A DNA stretch of 64,000 nt. Origin: Burkholderiales bacterium (GTDB taxonomy: Bacteria > Pseudomonadota > Gammaproteobacteria > Burkholderiales > Burkholderiaceae_C). The DNA is taken from NCBI GenBank assembly GCA_026932235.1, contig JAIXKR010000036.1:1-64000 (forward strand), read 5' to 3'. Below, piece by piece: positions 41,912 to 50,782 of the stretch (its first letter is position 1; every line of letters begins with the position of its first letter). The notes beneath the pieces were generated by a model. It ran no database searches, was not told the origin of the DNA, and was given only the letters and a program-made list of their open reading frames with translations. The translations under genes were made by a program, and so were the position numbers.

Positions 41912-42643
41912 ATGAAGCCTCTGCGATCCGCGCTCGAGCTCGCGGTCCTTGCAGCCGTCGCCGCACTCGTACCGGTGCTGGCGCACGCGCAGGCCGCGGC
42001 GGACGCGGTGCTGGACGCGCAGCTCGTCGAGCGTGTGCAGGCGCTGGTGCGAACGCAGGCTCCGCGCGCGGCGGGCGCAGCGCAGACGCCGCGCGTGGTC
42101 GTCGAGGTCGGCCGGCTCGACCCTCGGCTGCGGCTGGCACCCTGCGAACGCGTGGAGCCGCGCCTGCCGCCGGGGCGGCTCTGGGGCCGCACGCGCGTCG
42201 GGCTGCGCTGCGTCCAGGGCCCGACCCATTGGCAGGTCTGGCTGCCGCTGACCGTACGCGTCTTCGCGCCCGGCCTGGTCAGCGCTGCCGGCCTGCCCGC
42301 CGGGACGGTGCTCACGCCTGCGGACCTGCAACTGGCCGAAGTCGACTGGGCCGGCAACGCGCAGACACCCTGGCTTCACGCCGCCGAGCTGGTGGGACGG
42401 ACGCTGGCGCGCCCGCTGCGGCCGGGGCAGGCGATCTACGCCCGCGATCTGCGCCAGCGACAGTGGTTCGCCGCCGGCGAGACGGTGCAGGTGATGGCGC
42501 GCGGCTCCGGCTTCACCGTCGCGGGCGAGGCGCTGGCACTGGGCCCGGGGCTGGAAGGCCAGCGCGTGCGCCTGCGCGTCGAATCCGGCCGCGTCATCAC
42601 CGCCCGCGCGGTCGCGCCGCAGCGCGCGGAGATCGAGCTGTGA
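41912..42643 (+). CDS. flgA: Flagellar P-ring assembly chaperone FlgA
   Basis: 243-residue periplasmic chaperone for FlgI. Signal peptide about residues 1-23 (cleavage after AHA), then an SAF-like domain: VEVGRLDPRLRLAPCERVEP, LTPADLQLAEVDW, GRTLARPLRPGQAIYARDLR. The final FTVAGEALALGPGLEGQRVR is the FlgA signature. ATG 41912 is preferred; GTG three bases earlier is possible. Divergent from flgB. Confidence 0.93.
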   Translation: MKPLRSALELAVLAAVAALVPVLAHAQAAADAVLDAQLVERVQALVRTQAPRAAGAAQTPRVVVEVGRLDPRLRLAPCERVEPRLPPGRLWGRTRVGLRCVQGPTHWQVWLPLTVRVFAPGLVSAAGLPAGTVLTPADLQLAEVDWAGNAQTPWLHAAELVGRTLARPLRPGQAIYARDLRQRQWFAAGETVQVMARGSGFTVAGEALALGPGLEGQRVRLRVESGRVITARAVAPQRAEIEL

Positions 42644-42709
42644 ATCCCGGCCGCAACCGGCGGGACCCCGTGTTCAGGGGGGATGGACGAAAATCCATCG
42701 CCTGGACCC

Positions 42710-42737
42710 TAAAGTCCGCGCCGCCGGCAGCCGATAC
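42710..42737 (+). promoter_or_regulatory. Sigma-28 (FliA) promoter of flgM
   Basis: TAAAGTCC, 12 bases, GCCGATAC: TAAA and GCCGATA are exact matches to the consensus, with the spacing one base longer than the E. coli form. It lies 54 bases before flgM in the gap after flgA. It would give the usual late-class feedback expression of the anti-sigma factor. A second copy with the same spacing precedes the chemoreceptor gene near 63.5 kb. Confidence 0.8.
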
Positions 42738-42791
42738 CCCGTCCACGTCGGACGGAAAGCCTGCGCTCGACGTGCTCCCATGGAGTCCCGC

Positions 42792-43091
42792 ATGAAGATC
42801 GTTTCCCCCGAGAAGACCCTGCCCGTCAAGCCCTCCAACCCCGAGCGCAAGACGCCCGCCAACGCGCAGGCCGCCGCCGGCAGCCCCGCCGCGGCCGACG
42901 GCAGCACCAAGGTCGCCATCTCCTCGAAAGCCGCGGCCCTGGCGGCCGGAAGCGACGGCAGCTTCGACGCCGCCAAGGTGGAGCGCGTCGGCCAGGCGAT
43001 CAAGGACGGCAGCTACCGCATCGATGCGGAGGTGATCGCCGACAAGCTGATCGCCAACGCGCAGGAACTGCTCGGCCGCGGCAGCCGCTGA
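42792..43091 (+). CDS. flgM: Anti-sigma-28 factor FlgM
   Basis: 99-residue negative regulator that holds FliA until it is exported through the finished hook. N-terminus MKIVSPEKTLPVKPSNPERK, a disordered Ala/Pro/Ser middle, and the C-terminal sigma-binding helices VERVGQAIKDGSYRIDAEVI then ADKLIANAQELL. ATG 42792 follows GGAG six bases upstream; four upstream codons in frame are not needed. Followed by flgN-like after 23 bases. Confidence 0.95.
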   Translation: MKIVSPEKTLPVKPSNPERKTPANAQAAAGSPAAADGSTKVAISSKAAALAAGSDGSFDAAKVERVGQAIKDGSYRIDAEVIADKLIANAQELLGRGSR

Positions 43092-43114
43092 CCCCGAGAC
43101 GGACGCCGTTCGTG

Positions 43115-43519
43115 ATGTTCACCTCCGCCGAAGAGATGCAGGCCCTGCAGCGCGTGGCCGAACTGGACCCGCCGCTGACGGCGCTCGAGGAGAGCCTGGC
43201 CGCGCTCGGCCAGGCCTTGTGCAGCAACGACGCCGCGGCCATCGAGCAGCAGGCGAGCGAACTGCACTGCACGCTGGCGCGCGCCGTGACCCAGTTCGCG
43301 CACGCCGCGCGTGCCGGCAGCGTCCCGCCGGTGCTGCGCCGGCGGCTGGCGCTCGCCGGTGGGCGCGTCGCGGCGCAGCGCGAGGCGCTGGCGCGCGCCA
43401 CCGCATCGCTGGATCGCGCCATCGACGTCCTGCTGCCGCCCGAGCCTGGCGGCAACGGCCTCTACGGCGCGGCCGGCCATGGTCGCCGCCCGAGCGCGTC
43501 GGGAAGCCTTCAGGCCTGA
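43115..43519 (+). CDS. flgN: FlgN-family flagellar export chaperone
   Basis: 134 residues, almost wholly helical and low in recognisable motif, as is normal for FlgN (chaperone of FlgK and FlgL). The leading segment ALQRVAELDPPLTALEESLA and the leucine-spaced helices fit the family; position directly after flgM is the strongest argument. ATG 43115 chosen, with GTG one codon earlier as an alternative. Low sequence specificity keeps confidence moderate. Confidence 0.78.
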   Translation: MFTSAEEMQALQRVAELDPPLTALEESLAALGQALCSNDAAAIEQQASELHCTLARAVTQFAHAARAGSVPPVLRRRLALAGGRVAAQREALARATASLDRAIDVLLPPEPGGNGLYGAAGHGRRPSASGSLQA

Positions 43520-43555
43520 GCCCTCGCCAGCGGGATTGCCCGCGGCGGCGCCGCT

Positions 43556-43813
43556 TCACTCGTCCTCGGCCTCACCAAAGTCCCGGTCCAGGCGCTTCAT
43601 GCAGCCCTCGTAGAGCCGGATGACGAGCACGTAGACGACGAGCGCACCCTGGGCCGCGGCCCAGAAGCCGAACGGCCAGCCGAAAGAGCCGACGTCCAGG
43701 TTGCGGGCGAAGTAGCCGATGGCGAAGCTCACGGAGAACCAGACCGCCAGCAGGATGCCGGTGATCCGCCGCGTCTTGCACCGGTGCGCCCGTCGTCGCT
43801 CGCTCGGCTGCAT
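43556..43813 (-). CDS. DUF4212 small subunit of a sodium/solute symporter (orphan)
   Basis: 85-residue membrane protein with two hydrophobic helices: RRITGILLAVWFSVSFAIGY (about 15-35), then FGWPFGFWAAAQGALVVYVL (about 45-65), and an acidic tail MKRLDRDFGEAEDE. This is the pattern of the DUF4212 family, normally co-encoded with an ActP/VC_2705-type symporter large subunit. No such gene is adjacent: the minus-strand neighbour downstream is absent and flgN converges on it. ATG 43813 follows AGGAG nine bases upstream. Family call is good; function without the large subunit is unclear. Confidence 0.8.
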   Translation of the reverse strand: MQPSERRRAHRCKTRRITGILLAVWFSVSFAIGYFARNLDVGSFGWPFGFWAAAQGALVVYVLVIRLYEGCMKRLDRDFGEAEDE

Positions 43814-43899
43814 GACCGTTCGCTCCTGGTCTTCCCCCGGTCCTGCGCCGGCGTTGCGTCGGTCTTCTCCGGGAGGCGCCGCATCATCCGGCCGCTGCC

Positions 43900-46809
43900 G
43901 TGCTCTATCCTCGGCGTTCGCCCGGCATCGAATCCCGCATCGGTTTGAACCCGCAAACGCCCGCCGAATCCGTCCCGACGCGGTCGCAAGCAACGCGGGC
44001 AGGCGCCGCGCCCGACGGTGACCCGTCGACGCGCGACGCCACCGACCTCGCGCGCGCGCTCGACGCCGACCTCGAGAACGGCCTGAGCAGCGCCGAGGCG
44101 GCGCGGCGCCTCTCCCGCGCCGGTCCCAACGAACTGCACGCCGCGGCGCCGACGCCGCGCTGGCGGCGCCTGCTGGCGCAGTTCCAGGACCCGCTGATCT
44201 ACCTGCTGCTGGCGGCGATCGCGGTCGCGCTCGCCGCCTGGCTGATCGAGGGCCGCGTCGGCTGGCCGGTCGACGCCGTCGTCATCGGCGTCATCGTCGC
44301 GCTCAACGGCCTGCTCGGCTATGCGCAGGAGGCCAAGGCGCGCGACGCCGTCGCCGCGCTCGCGCGCATGACCGCCGTCACTTCCGCGGTGCTGCGCGAC
44401 GGCCGGCAGCAGCGCGTCCCGAGCGCGCAGCTGGTGCGTGGCGACGTGCTGCTGCTCGCCGAGGGTGACGCCGTGGGCGCCGATGCCCGCCTGCTCGAGT
44501 CGGCCGCGCTGCGCGTGCAGGAAGCCGCACTCACCGGCGAGAGCGAAGCGGTGCTGAAGGACGCGGCCACCCTGCCCGGACCGGCCGCGCTCGGCGACCG
44601 GCTGAACATGGTGTTCAAGGGCACGGCCGTGGTCCAGGGCAGCGGCCGCGCGCTCGTCACGGCCACCGGCATGGGCACCGAGATGGGCGCAATCGCCGAC
44701 ATGCTGGCCGCCACCGCCGAAGCGCCGACGCCGCTGCAGGAGGAGGTGTCGCGCATCGGGCGCATGCTCGGCACCGCCGTCGTCGTCATCGCGCTCGTCG
44801 TCGTCGCCACCGTCTTCCTCCTCTTCGAAGTGCGCAACAGCGCCGACGTCATCGACCTGCTGCTCCTGGGGGTCTCGCTGGCCGTGGCGGCGGTGCCCGA
44901 AGGCCTGCCGGCGATCCTGTCGGTGGTGCTCGCGCTTGGCGTGCAGCGCATGGCGCGGCGCAACGCGATCGTCAGGAGCCTGTCGTCGGTGGAGACCCTG
45001 GGCTCGGCCTCGGTCATCTGCTCCGACAAGACGGGAACGCTGACGCGATCGGAGATGACGATCGAGCGGCTGATGACGGCGTCCGGTTCGGCGCGCATCG
45101 ACGGTGTCGGCTACGCGCCTCGAGGCCGCGTCGAGTTCGACGGCACGGCGATGCAGCACGATGCCCAGCGCGCCGAGGCGATCGTCGTGCTCAGCGGGGG
45201 CAGCCTCGCGGGCAACGCGCAGCTGCAGCGCACCGCCGACGGCGGCTGGCAGATCCAGGGCGACCCCACCGAAGCGGCCTTTCTGGTCGCCGAACGCAAG
45301 CTCGGCGTGCACGAGCGGCGCATGCGGCGCTTCGAGCGCAGAGGCGAGATCCCGTTCAGCTCCGAGCGCAAGATGATGTCGGCGATCGGGCTCGACCACG
45401 AACACGGCGGCGCGCGCGTGCTCGTGAGCAAGGGCGCACCCGACGTGCTGCTCGGGCGCTGCACGCACGTTCGCGTCGGCATGGACGTGCTGCCGCTCGA
45501 CGCCGCGCGGCGCCGCCGCATCCTCGCCGACGTCGATGCGCTCAGCGACGCCGCGCTGCGCACGCTGGCCGTGGCCTATCGGCCGCTGCGCACGGACGAA
45601 CGCGTCGACCCGGAGCGGGCGGCCGACCTCGAGCGCGAGCTCGTTTTCGCCGGCACCGTGGGCATCATCGATCCGCCCCGCGCGGAGGCGGCAGAGGCCA
45701 TCGCCGAGGCGCACCGCGCCGGCATCCGCGTCATCATGATCACCGGCGACCACCCGCGCACCGCCGCGCGCATCGCCGCCGACCTCGGCATCGTCGAGCC
45801 CGGCGCCACCGCGCTCAGCGGCGCCGATCTCGACCGCCTGGACGCCGCGGGCTTCGAGCAGGCGGTGCGCGAGCGCTCGGTGTTCGCGCGCGTGGCGCCG
45901 GCGCACAAGCGCCGCATCGTCGACGCGCTGCAGGCCGACGGCAACGTCGTCGCGATGACCGGCGACGGCGTCAACGACGCACCGGCGCTGAAATCGGCCG
46001 ACATCGGCGTGGCGATGGGGATCGCCGGCACCGAAGTCACGAAGCAGGCGGCACGCATGATCCTTGCCGACGACAACTTCGCGACCATCGTGCATGCCGT
46101 GCGCGAGGGCCGCGCCATCCTGGACAACATCCGCAAGTTCCTGCGCTACCTGTTGTCGTCCAACATGGGCGAGGTGCTGACGGTCTTCTTCGGCGTCGTG
46201 CTGGCGGGCACGATCGGCCTGAGCGGGAACGACGCCGGCGGCGCGCCGGTGCTGCCGCTGCTGGCCACACAGATCCTGTGGATCAACCTGATCACCGACT
46301 CCGCGCCGGCGCTGGCGATGGGCGTCGATCCCGAGACCGAGGACGTGATGACGCGTGCGCCGCGGCGGCGCGACGAACGCGTGATCGACGCCCGCATGTG
46401 GATCGGCGTGCTCGGCGTGGGCGCGGTGATGGCCGCCGTCACGCTGCTGACGCTGGACCTGCACCTGCCGGGCGGCCTGATCGAAGGCACGCAGGATCTC
46501 GCCAACGCGCGCACCGCCGCGTTCACTACGCTGGTGTTCGCGCAGCTGTTCAACTGCTTCAACGCCCGCTCCGACAGCGTGAGCGCGTTCCGCCACCTGT
46601 TCGTCAACGCGTGGCTGTGGGGCGCGATCGCCCTGTCCGTCGGGCTGCAGGTGGCCGTCGTCCACGTCGGCTTCCTGAACACGGCTTTCGGCACGGTGCC
46701 GCTGCACCCCGGGCAATGGGCGCTGTGCGTGGCGATGGCGAGTGCCGTGCTCTGGTTCGACGAGGGGCGCAAGCTCGTCGCGAACCTGCGCCGTCGCCAG
46801 CGGCGGTAG
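43900..46809 (+). CDS. P2-type cation-transporting ATPase (Ca2+/Mn2+-like)
   Basis: 969-residue P-type ATPase. N-terminal cation-ATPase domain, actuator loop with LQEAALTGES-like VQEAALTGESEAV, TM4 motif VAAVPEGLPAILSVVLALG, phosphorylated Asp in CSDKTGTLT near residue 376, hinge MTGDGVNDAPALKSADIGVA. Residues matching SERCA Ca sites are present: Glu in PEGLP, Asn and Glu in SSNMGEV, and Asn, Thr, Asp in WINLITDSAP. This predicts Ca2+ or Mn2+ export rather than Na/K or heavy metals. The start is uncertain: GTG 43900 gives the longest form, TTG 43945 is an alternative; no ATG fits. Convergent with the Usp gene. Confidence 0.88.
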   Translation: MLYPRRSPGIESRIGLNPQTPAESVPTRSQATRAGAAPDGDPSTRDATDLARALDADLENGLSSAEAARRLSRAGPNELHAAAPTPRWRRLLAQFQDPLIYLLLAAIAVALAAWLIEGRVGWPVDAVVIGVIVALNGLLGYAQEAKARDAVAALARMTAVTSAVLRDGRQQRVPSAQLVRGDVLLLAEGDAVGADARLLESAALRVQEAALTGESEAVLKDAATLPGPAALGDRLNMVFKGTAVVQGSGRALVTATGMGTEMGAIADMLAATAEAPTPLQEEVSRIGRMLGTAVVVIALVVVATVFLLFEVRNSADVIDLLLLGVSLAVAAVPEGLPAILSVVLALGVQRMARRNAIVRSLSSVETLGSASVICSDKTGTLTRSEMTIERLMTASGSARIDGVGYAPRGRVEFDGTAMQHDAQRAEAIVVLSGGSLAGNAQLQRTADGGWQIQGDPTEAAFLVAERKLGVHERRMRRFERRGEIPFSSERKMMSAIGLDHEHGGARVLVSKGAPDVLLGRCTHVRVGMDVLPLDAARRRRILADVDALSDAALRTLAVAYRPLRTDERVDPERAADLERELVFAGTVGIIDPPRAEAAEAIAEAHRAGIRVIMITGDHPRTAARIAADLGIVEPGATALSGADLDRLDAAGFEQAVRERSVFARVAPAHKRRIVDALQADGNVVAMTGDGVNDAPALKSADIGVAMGIAGTEVTKQAARMILADDNFATIVHAVREGRAILDNIRKFLRYLLSSNMGEVLTVFFGVVLAGTIGLSGNDAGGAPVLPLLATQILWINLITDSAPALAMGVDPETEDVMTRAPRRRDERVIDARMWIGVLGVGAVMAAVTLLTLDLHLPGGLIEGTQDLANARTAAFTTLVFAQLFNCFNARSDSVSAFRHLFVNAWLWGAIALSVGLQVAVVHVGFLNTAFGTVPLHPGQWALCVAMASAVLWFDEGRKLVANLRRRQRR

Positions 46810-46854
46810 GCGCGCATGTCGGCGACGCCGCTGCAGCGCAGCGACGGACGCGCC

Positions 46855-47742
46855 TCAGTCCGGCCGCAGGGCCAGCAGGTTGGTGTGCAGGCGCTGCAGG
46901 ACCTGCTCCGCGGTATTGCCGAGCAGCTTGCCGCGCGCACCGCTGCGGCCCACCGTTCCCATGACGACCAGATCGGCCTTCAGGCGCGCGGCGATCCGGG
47001 GCAGCAGCCGCTCCGGCGGCCCGGCCTCGATGATCACGCGCTCGGCGGGAATCCCGTACTCCGCGGCCAACGCCGCCAGCGGCGCCCCGAGCCGCGCGCG
47101 CGTGCGCCGCTGCAAGGCCGCGACGTCGATCAGGTCCAGGTCGCGCGCGATGGTCGACACCGGCACCACGTAGGCCGCATGCACGCGCGCCCCCAGCGCC
47201 GCCGCAAGCCCCGCGGCCGCGCCCAGGACCTTGCGGTCCAGCCCGAGCTGTATCGGGTCCGCCGAGCCGGCGTCGACCGTCGCGAGAATGCGGCACAGCT
47301 TCGCGCGCTGCTTCGGGCCCGTGATCAGGACCGGCGCCGGGCAGCGGCGCAGCAGCTGCCAGTCGCTGGGCGTATGGAACAGGCTTTCGCTGCGGCGGCC
47401 GGCCTTGACGACGAGGTCGATGCCCTCGCGACGCACGGCCTCGACCACCCAGTCCACGAGGTCCGCCGTCCAGACGGCCTCGATGCGTGCGCGCGTGCCT
47501 TCGGGCAGCAACGCGCCGACGCATTGCTTCAGCCAGCGCCGCTTGGCGGCCAGCAGCGCCCGCCGCAGCGTCGCCGCGGCGCTGGCCGACAAGACGCCCG
47601 GCTCTGCCGCCGCGTGTTCGTAGACGAAGCCCGCGACCTGCAGTTGCCCGGGTGCCGCGGACAGGAGTTCGAGTGCGGCGCGTACGGCCGGTTGGCGCGC
47701 GTCCTCCTGGTCCGCGACAGCCAGAATACGGTCGAGCTTCAT
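46855..47742 (-). CDS. Tandem universal stress protein (UspE-like)
   Basis: 295 residues made of two Usp domains. The second (about 145-295) has the ATP-binding motif VVMGTVGRSGARGKLLGNTAEQVL; split for reading: GTVGRSGARG then KLLGNTAEQ. The first half carries a degenerate version (VVKAGRRSESLFHTPSDWQL). Such tandem proteins act in stress and motility control in enterobacteria. No obvious ribosome site at ATG 47742. Convergent with the cation ATPase and divergent from nhaB. Confidence 0.88.
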   Translation of the reverse strand: MKLDRILAVADQEDARQPAVRAALELLSAAPGQLQVAGFVYEHAAAEPGVLSASAAATLRRALLAAKRRWLKQCVGALLPEGTRARIEAVWTADLVDWVVEAVRREGIDLVVKAGRRSESLFHTPSDWQLLRRCPAPVLITGPKQRAKLCRILATVDAGSADPIQLGLDRKVLGAAAGLAAALGARVHAAYVVPVSTIARDLDLIDVAALQRRTRARLGAPLAALAAEYGIPAERVIIEAGPPERLLPRIAARLKADLVVMGTVGRSGARGKLLGNTAEQVLQRLHTNLLALRPD

Positions 47743-47874
47743 GGTGGGTGGGGTGCTGCGGTGGGCGCGATGGCGGAGCGGGTGCGGCGCGGCAACGCGG
47801 CGATGCTACAAGCACGGCTTGCGGCGGTGGTCGGCGGCTCACCGCGGAATCGGTCTTGACTTGTCGAGGGTGGG

Positions 47875-49464
47875 ATGACGCAACTGAGCCTGCGGCGCGC
47901 GTTCTTGCAGAACTTCCTCGGCAACGCCCCGCCCTGGTACAAGAACACGATCATCGGCTTCCTGCTGCTGAACCCGATCATCCACGCGGCCAGCCCCTAC
48001 CTCGCGGGCTGGCTGCTGTTGTGCCAGTTCCTCTTCACGCTCGTGATGTCGCTGCGCTGCTACCCGCTGCAGCCCGGCGGTCTGCTGGCGATCGAGGCCG
48101 TCGCCATCGGCATGACCTCGCCGCTGGCGGTCTACCGGGAAGTGGTGCGCGGCTTCGACGTCATCCTGCTGCTGATCTTCATGGTGGCCGGCATCTCGTT
48201 CCTGAAGGAGCTGCTGCTCTACATGGTCACCAAGCTGGTGATCTCGATCCGCTCGAAGCAGCTGCTGATGATGTCCTTCACCACGCTCACGGTGGCGCTG
48301 TCGGCCTTCCTGGACGCCCTCACCGGAATCGCCATCATCATCACGGTCGCGATGGGCTTCTACCGCGTCTATCACCGCGTGGCCTCGGGCAGGCACCTGG
48401 CGCAGGCCGACGCGGAGGGGGCCTCCGAGCCGGATCTTCCGGCCGGGCATCCGGCCGCGGCCGCCGCGGCCGAGGACGGCGAGCAAGTGCAGTCGATCCT
48501 GCGCGCGACGCGCTTCGAGTGGGATCTGGTGCAACTCGAGGACCTCGAGCAGTTCCGCGCCTTCCTGCGCAGCCTGGTGATGCACGGCGCGGTCGCGACC
48601 GCGCTCGGCGGCGTCATGACCTTGGTCGGCGAGCCGCAGAACCTGCTGATCGGCTCGCTCGCCGGCTGGGACTTCGGCGCCTTCTTCGCGCGCATGGCGC
48701 CGGTCTCGATCCCCGTCGTCGCCGCGGGCCTCGTCACCTGCTTCCTGCTCGAGCGTCTGCGCCTGTTCGGCTACGGCGCCGAGCTGCCCGAATCGGTGCG
48801 CGCCGTTCTCGTCGCCTTCGACCAGGCGGAGGAAAGCCGGCACAACGCGCGCGACAAGGCCGCGCTACTGACACAGGCCGCGGTGCTCGCCTTCCTCATC
48901 GCGGGGCTCGCGCTGCACCTCACCGCGGTCGGCCTGATCGGCGTCTCGGTGATCGTGCTCGCGACGGCCCTGCTCGGCATCGTCGACGAACGCCGCCTGG
49001 GACACGCCTTCCAGGAGTCGCTGCCCTTCACGGCGCTGCTGGTCGTGTTCTTCACCGTCGTCGCCGTGATTCACGATCAGCATCTGCTCGGGCCGATCTT
49101 CGCCCGCGTGCTGCAACTGCCGCCCGAACTGCAGCCGCCGGTGCTCTACGCCGTCAACGGCCTGCTCTCGCTCGTGACCGAAAACGTCTTCATCGCGACG
49201 GTCTTCATCACCGAGGTCAACGCCGCGCTCCAGAACGGAATCATCGACCGCGCCCAGTTCGAGCTGCTGGCCGTCGCGGTCAACACCGGCACCAACATCC
49301 CGAGCATCGCCACACCCAACGGGCAGGCGGCATTCCTGTTCCTGCTCACCTCGGCGCTGGCGCCGCTGATCCGGCTGTCCTACATGCGCATGATGATGAT
49401 GGCGCTGCCCTATACCGTCGTGATGACGCTGACCGGCTTCGCCGCCGTCACCTGGCTGCTCTGA
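47875..49464 (+). CDS. nhaB: Na+/H+ antiporter NhaB
   Basis: 529-residue inner-membrane antiporter, close to the E. coli length. Typical N-terminus FLQNFLGNAPPWYKNTIIGF, then LLLNPIIHAASPYLAGWLLL and RCYPLQPGGLLAIEAVAIGM; further signatures are GEPQNLLIGSLAGWDFGAFF and NTGTNIPSIATPNGQAAFLF. About 12 hydrophobic segments. ATG 47875 follows GAGGGTGG. It extrudes Na+ electrogenically in its relatives. Confidence 0.95.
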   Translation: MTQLSLRRAFLQNFLGNAPPWYKNTIIGFLLLNPIIHAASPYLAGWLLLCQFLFTLVMSLRCYPLQPGGLLAIEAVAIGMTSPLAVYREVVRGFDVILLLIFMVAGISFLKELLLYMVTKLVISIRSKQLLMMSFTTLTVALSAFLDALTGIAIIITVAMGFYRVYHRVASGRHLAQADAEGASEPDLPAGHPAAAAAAEDGEQVQSILRATRFEWDLVQLEDLEQFRAFLRSLVMHGAVATALGGVMTLVGEPQNLLIGSLAGWDFGAFFARMAPVSIPVVAAGLVTCFLLERLRLFGYGAELPESVRAVLVAFDQAEESRHNARDKAALLTQAAVLAFLIAGLALHLTAVGLIGVSVIVLATALLGIVDERRLGHAFQESLPFTALLVVFFTVVAVIHDQHLLGPIFARVLQLPPELQPPVLYAVNGLLSLVTENVFIATVFITEVNAALQNGIIDRAQFELLAVAVNTGTNIPSIATPNGQAAFLFLLTSALAPLIRLSYMRMMMMALPYTVVMTLTGFAAVTWLL

Positions 49465-49465
49465 G

Positions 49466-49487
49466 CCGGGGCCCGGAATCACCCCGG
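49466..49487. terminator. GC-rich hairpin between convergent nhaB and cytochrome genes
   Basis: CCGGGG and CCCCGG arms with a ten-base loop sit in the 34-base gap between the two convergent genes. No T-run on either side, so any terminator activity would be weak or factor-assisted. Confidence 0.3.
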
Positions 49488-49498
49488 TGCCGCTGGGG

Positions 49499-50782
49499 CT
49501 AGCGGATCCGCAGCACGTCGAGGGCGGAGACCGGCGCCGCGCGATGTCCCCAGGACTGGCGCATGAAGGTGATGAGGGCGGCAATCTCGGCGTCGTCCAG
49601 CAACTGGCCGAACGGCGGCATGCCGAACGGCCGGGGGTTTCCCGCCGTGCTCGGCGGGAAACCGCCGTGGCGGATGACCTGCACCAGGTTGTGCGGCATC
49701 GCCAGCGTGAGCGCGCGGTTTCCCGCCAGCGCCGGATAGATGCCGGCGACGCCCTGCCCGGCATCTCCGTGGCAGGAGGCGCAGTGCTGCGCGTAGAGCG
49801 CGTCGCCGCGCGCAAGCACCTCGGCGGCGGCAGCCTCGACCGCACGCGCGGCCGGCTCGCGCCGGGGGATCGACGCCAGGTAGCGCGCCATCGCCGCCAG
49901 GTCGGTGTCGCTCAGGTACTGCGTGCCCGTGAAGACGACGTCGGCCATCGGTCCCGAGACCGAGGCCTGCGCCGAGACGCCGTCGCGCAGCAGTCTCACC
50001 ACCTGCTGCGGCTGCCAGCCCTGGACGCCGGCCTCGGCCGGCGTCGCCAGCGAAGGCGCGTACCAGGCGCCGCCGGGCATCAGGCCGCCGGCGAACCGCG
50101 CCGGCGCGACTATGCCGCCCAGCCGGTCGCGCCCCGAGTGGCAGGCGGCGCAGTGCCCGAGGCCTTGCACCAGGTACTTGCCGCGGTTCCACGCCGCGTC
50201 CTGCTGCGCGTCGCTTCGGAACTCGCCGGGCCTGAAGTACAGCGCCCGCCACAGCGCCAGCGCTGCCTGCGTGCCATAGGGAAAGCGCAAGGCATGCGGC
50301 GCGTTCGCCTGCGCCACCGCCGGAACCGAGCGCAGGTAGGCGTAGAGGGCGTCGGAATCCGCGCGCGTGACGACGCTGAAGCTCGGGTAGGGGAACGCCG
50401 GATAGAGCAGCCGGCCGTCCCTGGCGCGCCCGTGGTGCAGCGCGCGCCAGAACTCGTCCGCCGACCACTGGCCGAGGCCGGTGTTCGCGTCGGGCGTGAG
50501 GTTGGGGGCGACGACGACGCCGAAAGGCGTCTCGATGCCGCGCCCGCCCGCCAGCGGCGCGCCGCCGCTGGCGGTGTGGCAGCCGATGCAGTTGCCCGCG
50601 CGCGCCAGGTAGGCGCCGCGCTCGACGAGCTCGGCCGCAGCCGGCGTCGTGGGCAGCGTGCGGTCGATGGGCGCCTCACCGCGCAGGTTGAGCCATGCCA
50701 CCGCCGCGCCCAGCGTCGCCAGCCCCAGCAGCGACAGAGCGAGCGCCGCAGCGAAGGTCCGCGCCACGCCGGGCCTGCGCAT
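49499..50782 (-). CDS. Triheme c-type cytochrome (AdhB/gluconate dehydrogenase subunit-like)
   Basis: 427 residues with an N-terminal signal anchor (about residues 8-30) and three CxxCH heme sites: CIGCH near residue 58, CAACH near 215 and CASCH near 330. The first domain reads LARAGNCIGCHTASGGAPLA then GGRGIETPFGVVVAPNLTPD, the signature of the cytochrome subunit of membrane alcohol/gluconate dehydrogenases. No dehydrogenase subunit adjoins it. The ATG at 50782 overlaps the upstream cytochrome stop (TGATG), so the two are translated together. Last gene of the four-gene operon. Confidence 0.88.
   Translation of the reverse strand: MRRPGVARTFAAALALSLLGLATLGAAVAWLNLRGEAPIDRTLPTTPAAAELVERGAYLARAGNCIGCHTASGGAPLAGGRGIETPFGVVVAPNLTPDANTGLGQWSADEFWRALHHGRARDGRLLYPAFPYPSFSVVTRADSDALYAYLRSVPAVAQANAPHALRFPYGTQAALALWRALYFRPGEFRSDAQQDAAWNRGKYLVQGLGHCAACHSGRDRLGGIVAPARFAGGLMPGGAWYAPSLATPAEAGVQGWQPQQVVRLLRDGVSAQASVSGPMADVVFTGTQYLSDTDLAAMARYLASIPRREPAARAVEAAAAEVLARGDALYAQHCASCHGDAGQGVAGIYPALAGNRALTLAMPHNLVQVIRHGGFPPSTAGNPRPFGMPPFGQLLDDAEIAALITFMRQSWGHRAAPVSALDVLRIR

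Noticed and set aside
42682..42699. Small hairpin GATGGA-CGAAAA-TCCATC upstream of the flgM promoter
   Set aside because: Six-base stem without T-run; could be a weak flgA terminator, but too short to call.
43729..46716. Open frame of 995 codons opposite the cation ATPase
   Set aside because: Antisense shadow: His/Asp/Arg/Gly-rich, no recognisable domain, while the plus strand has all P-type ATPase motifs.
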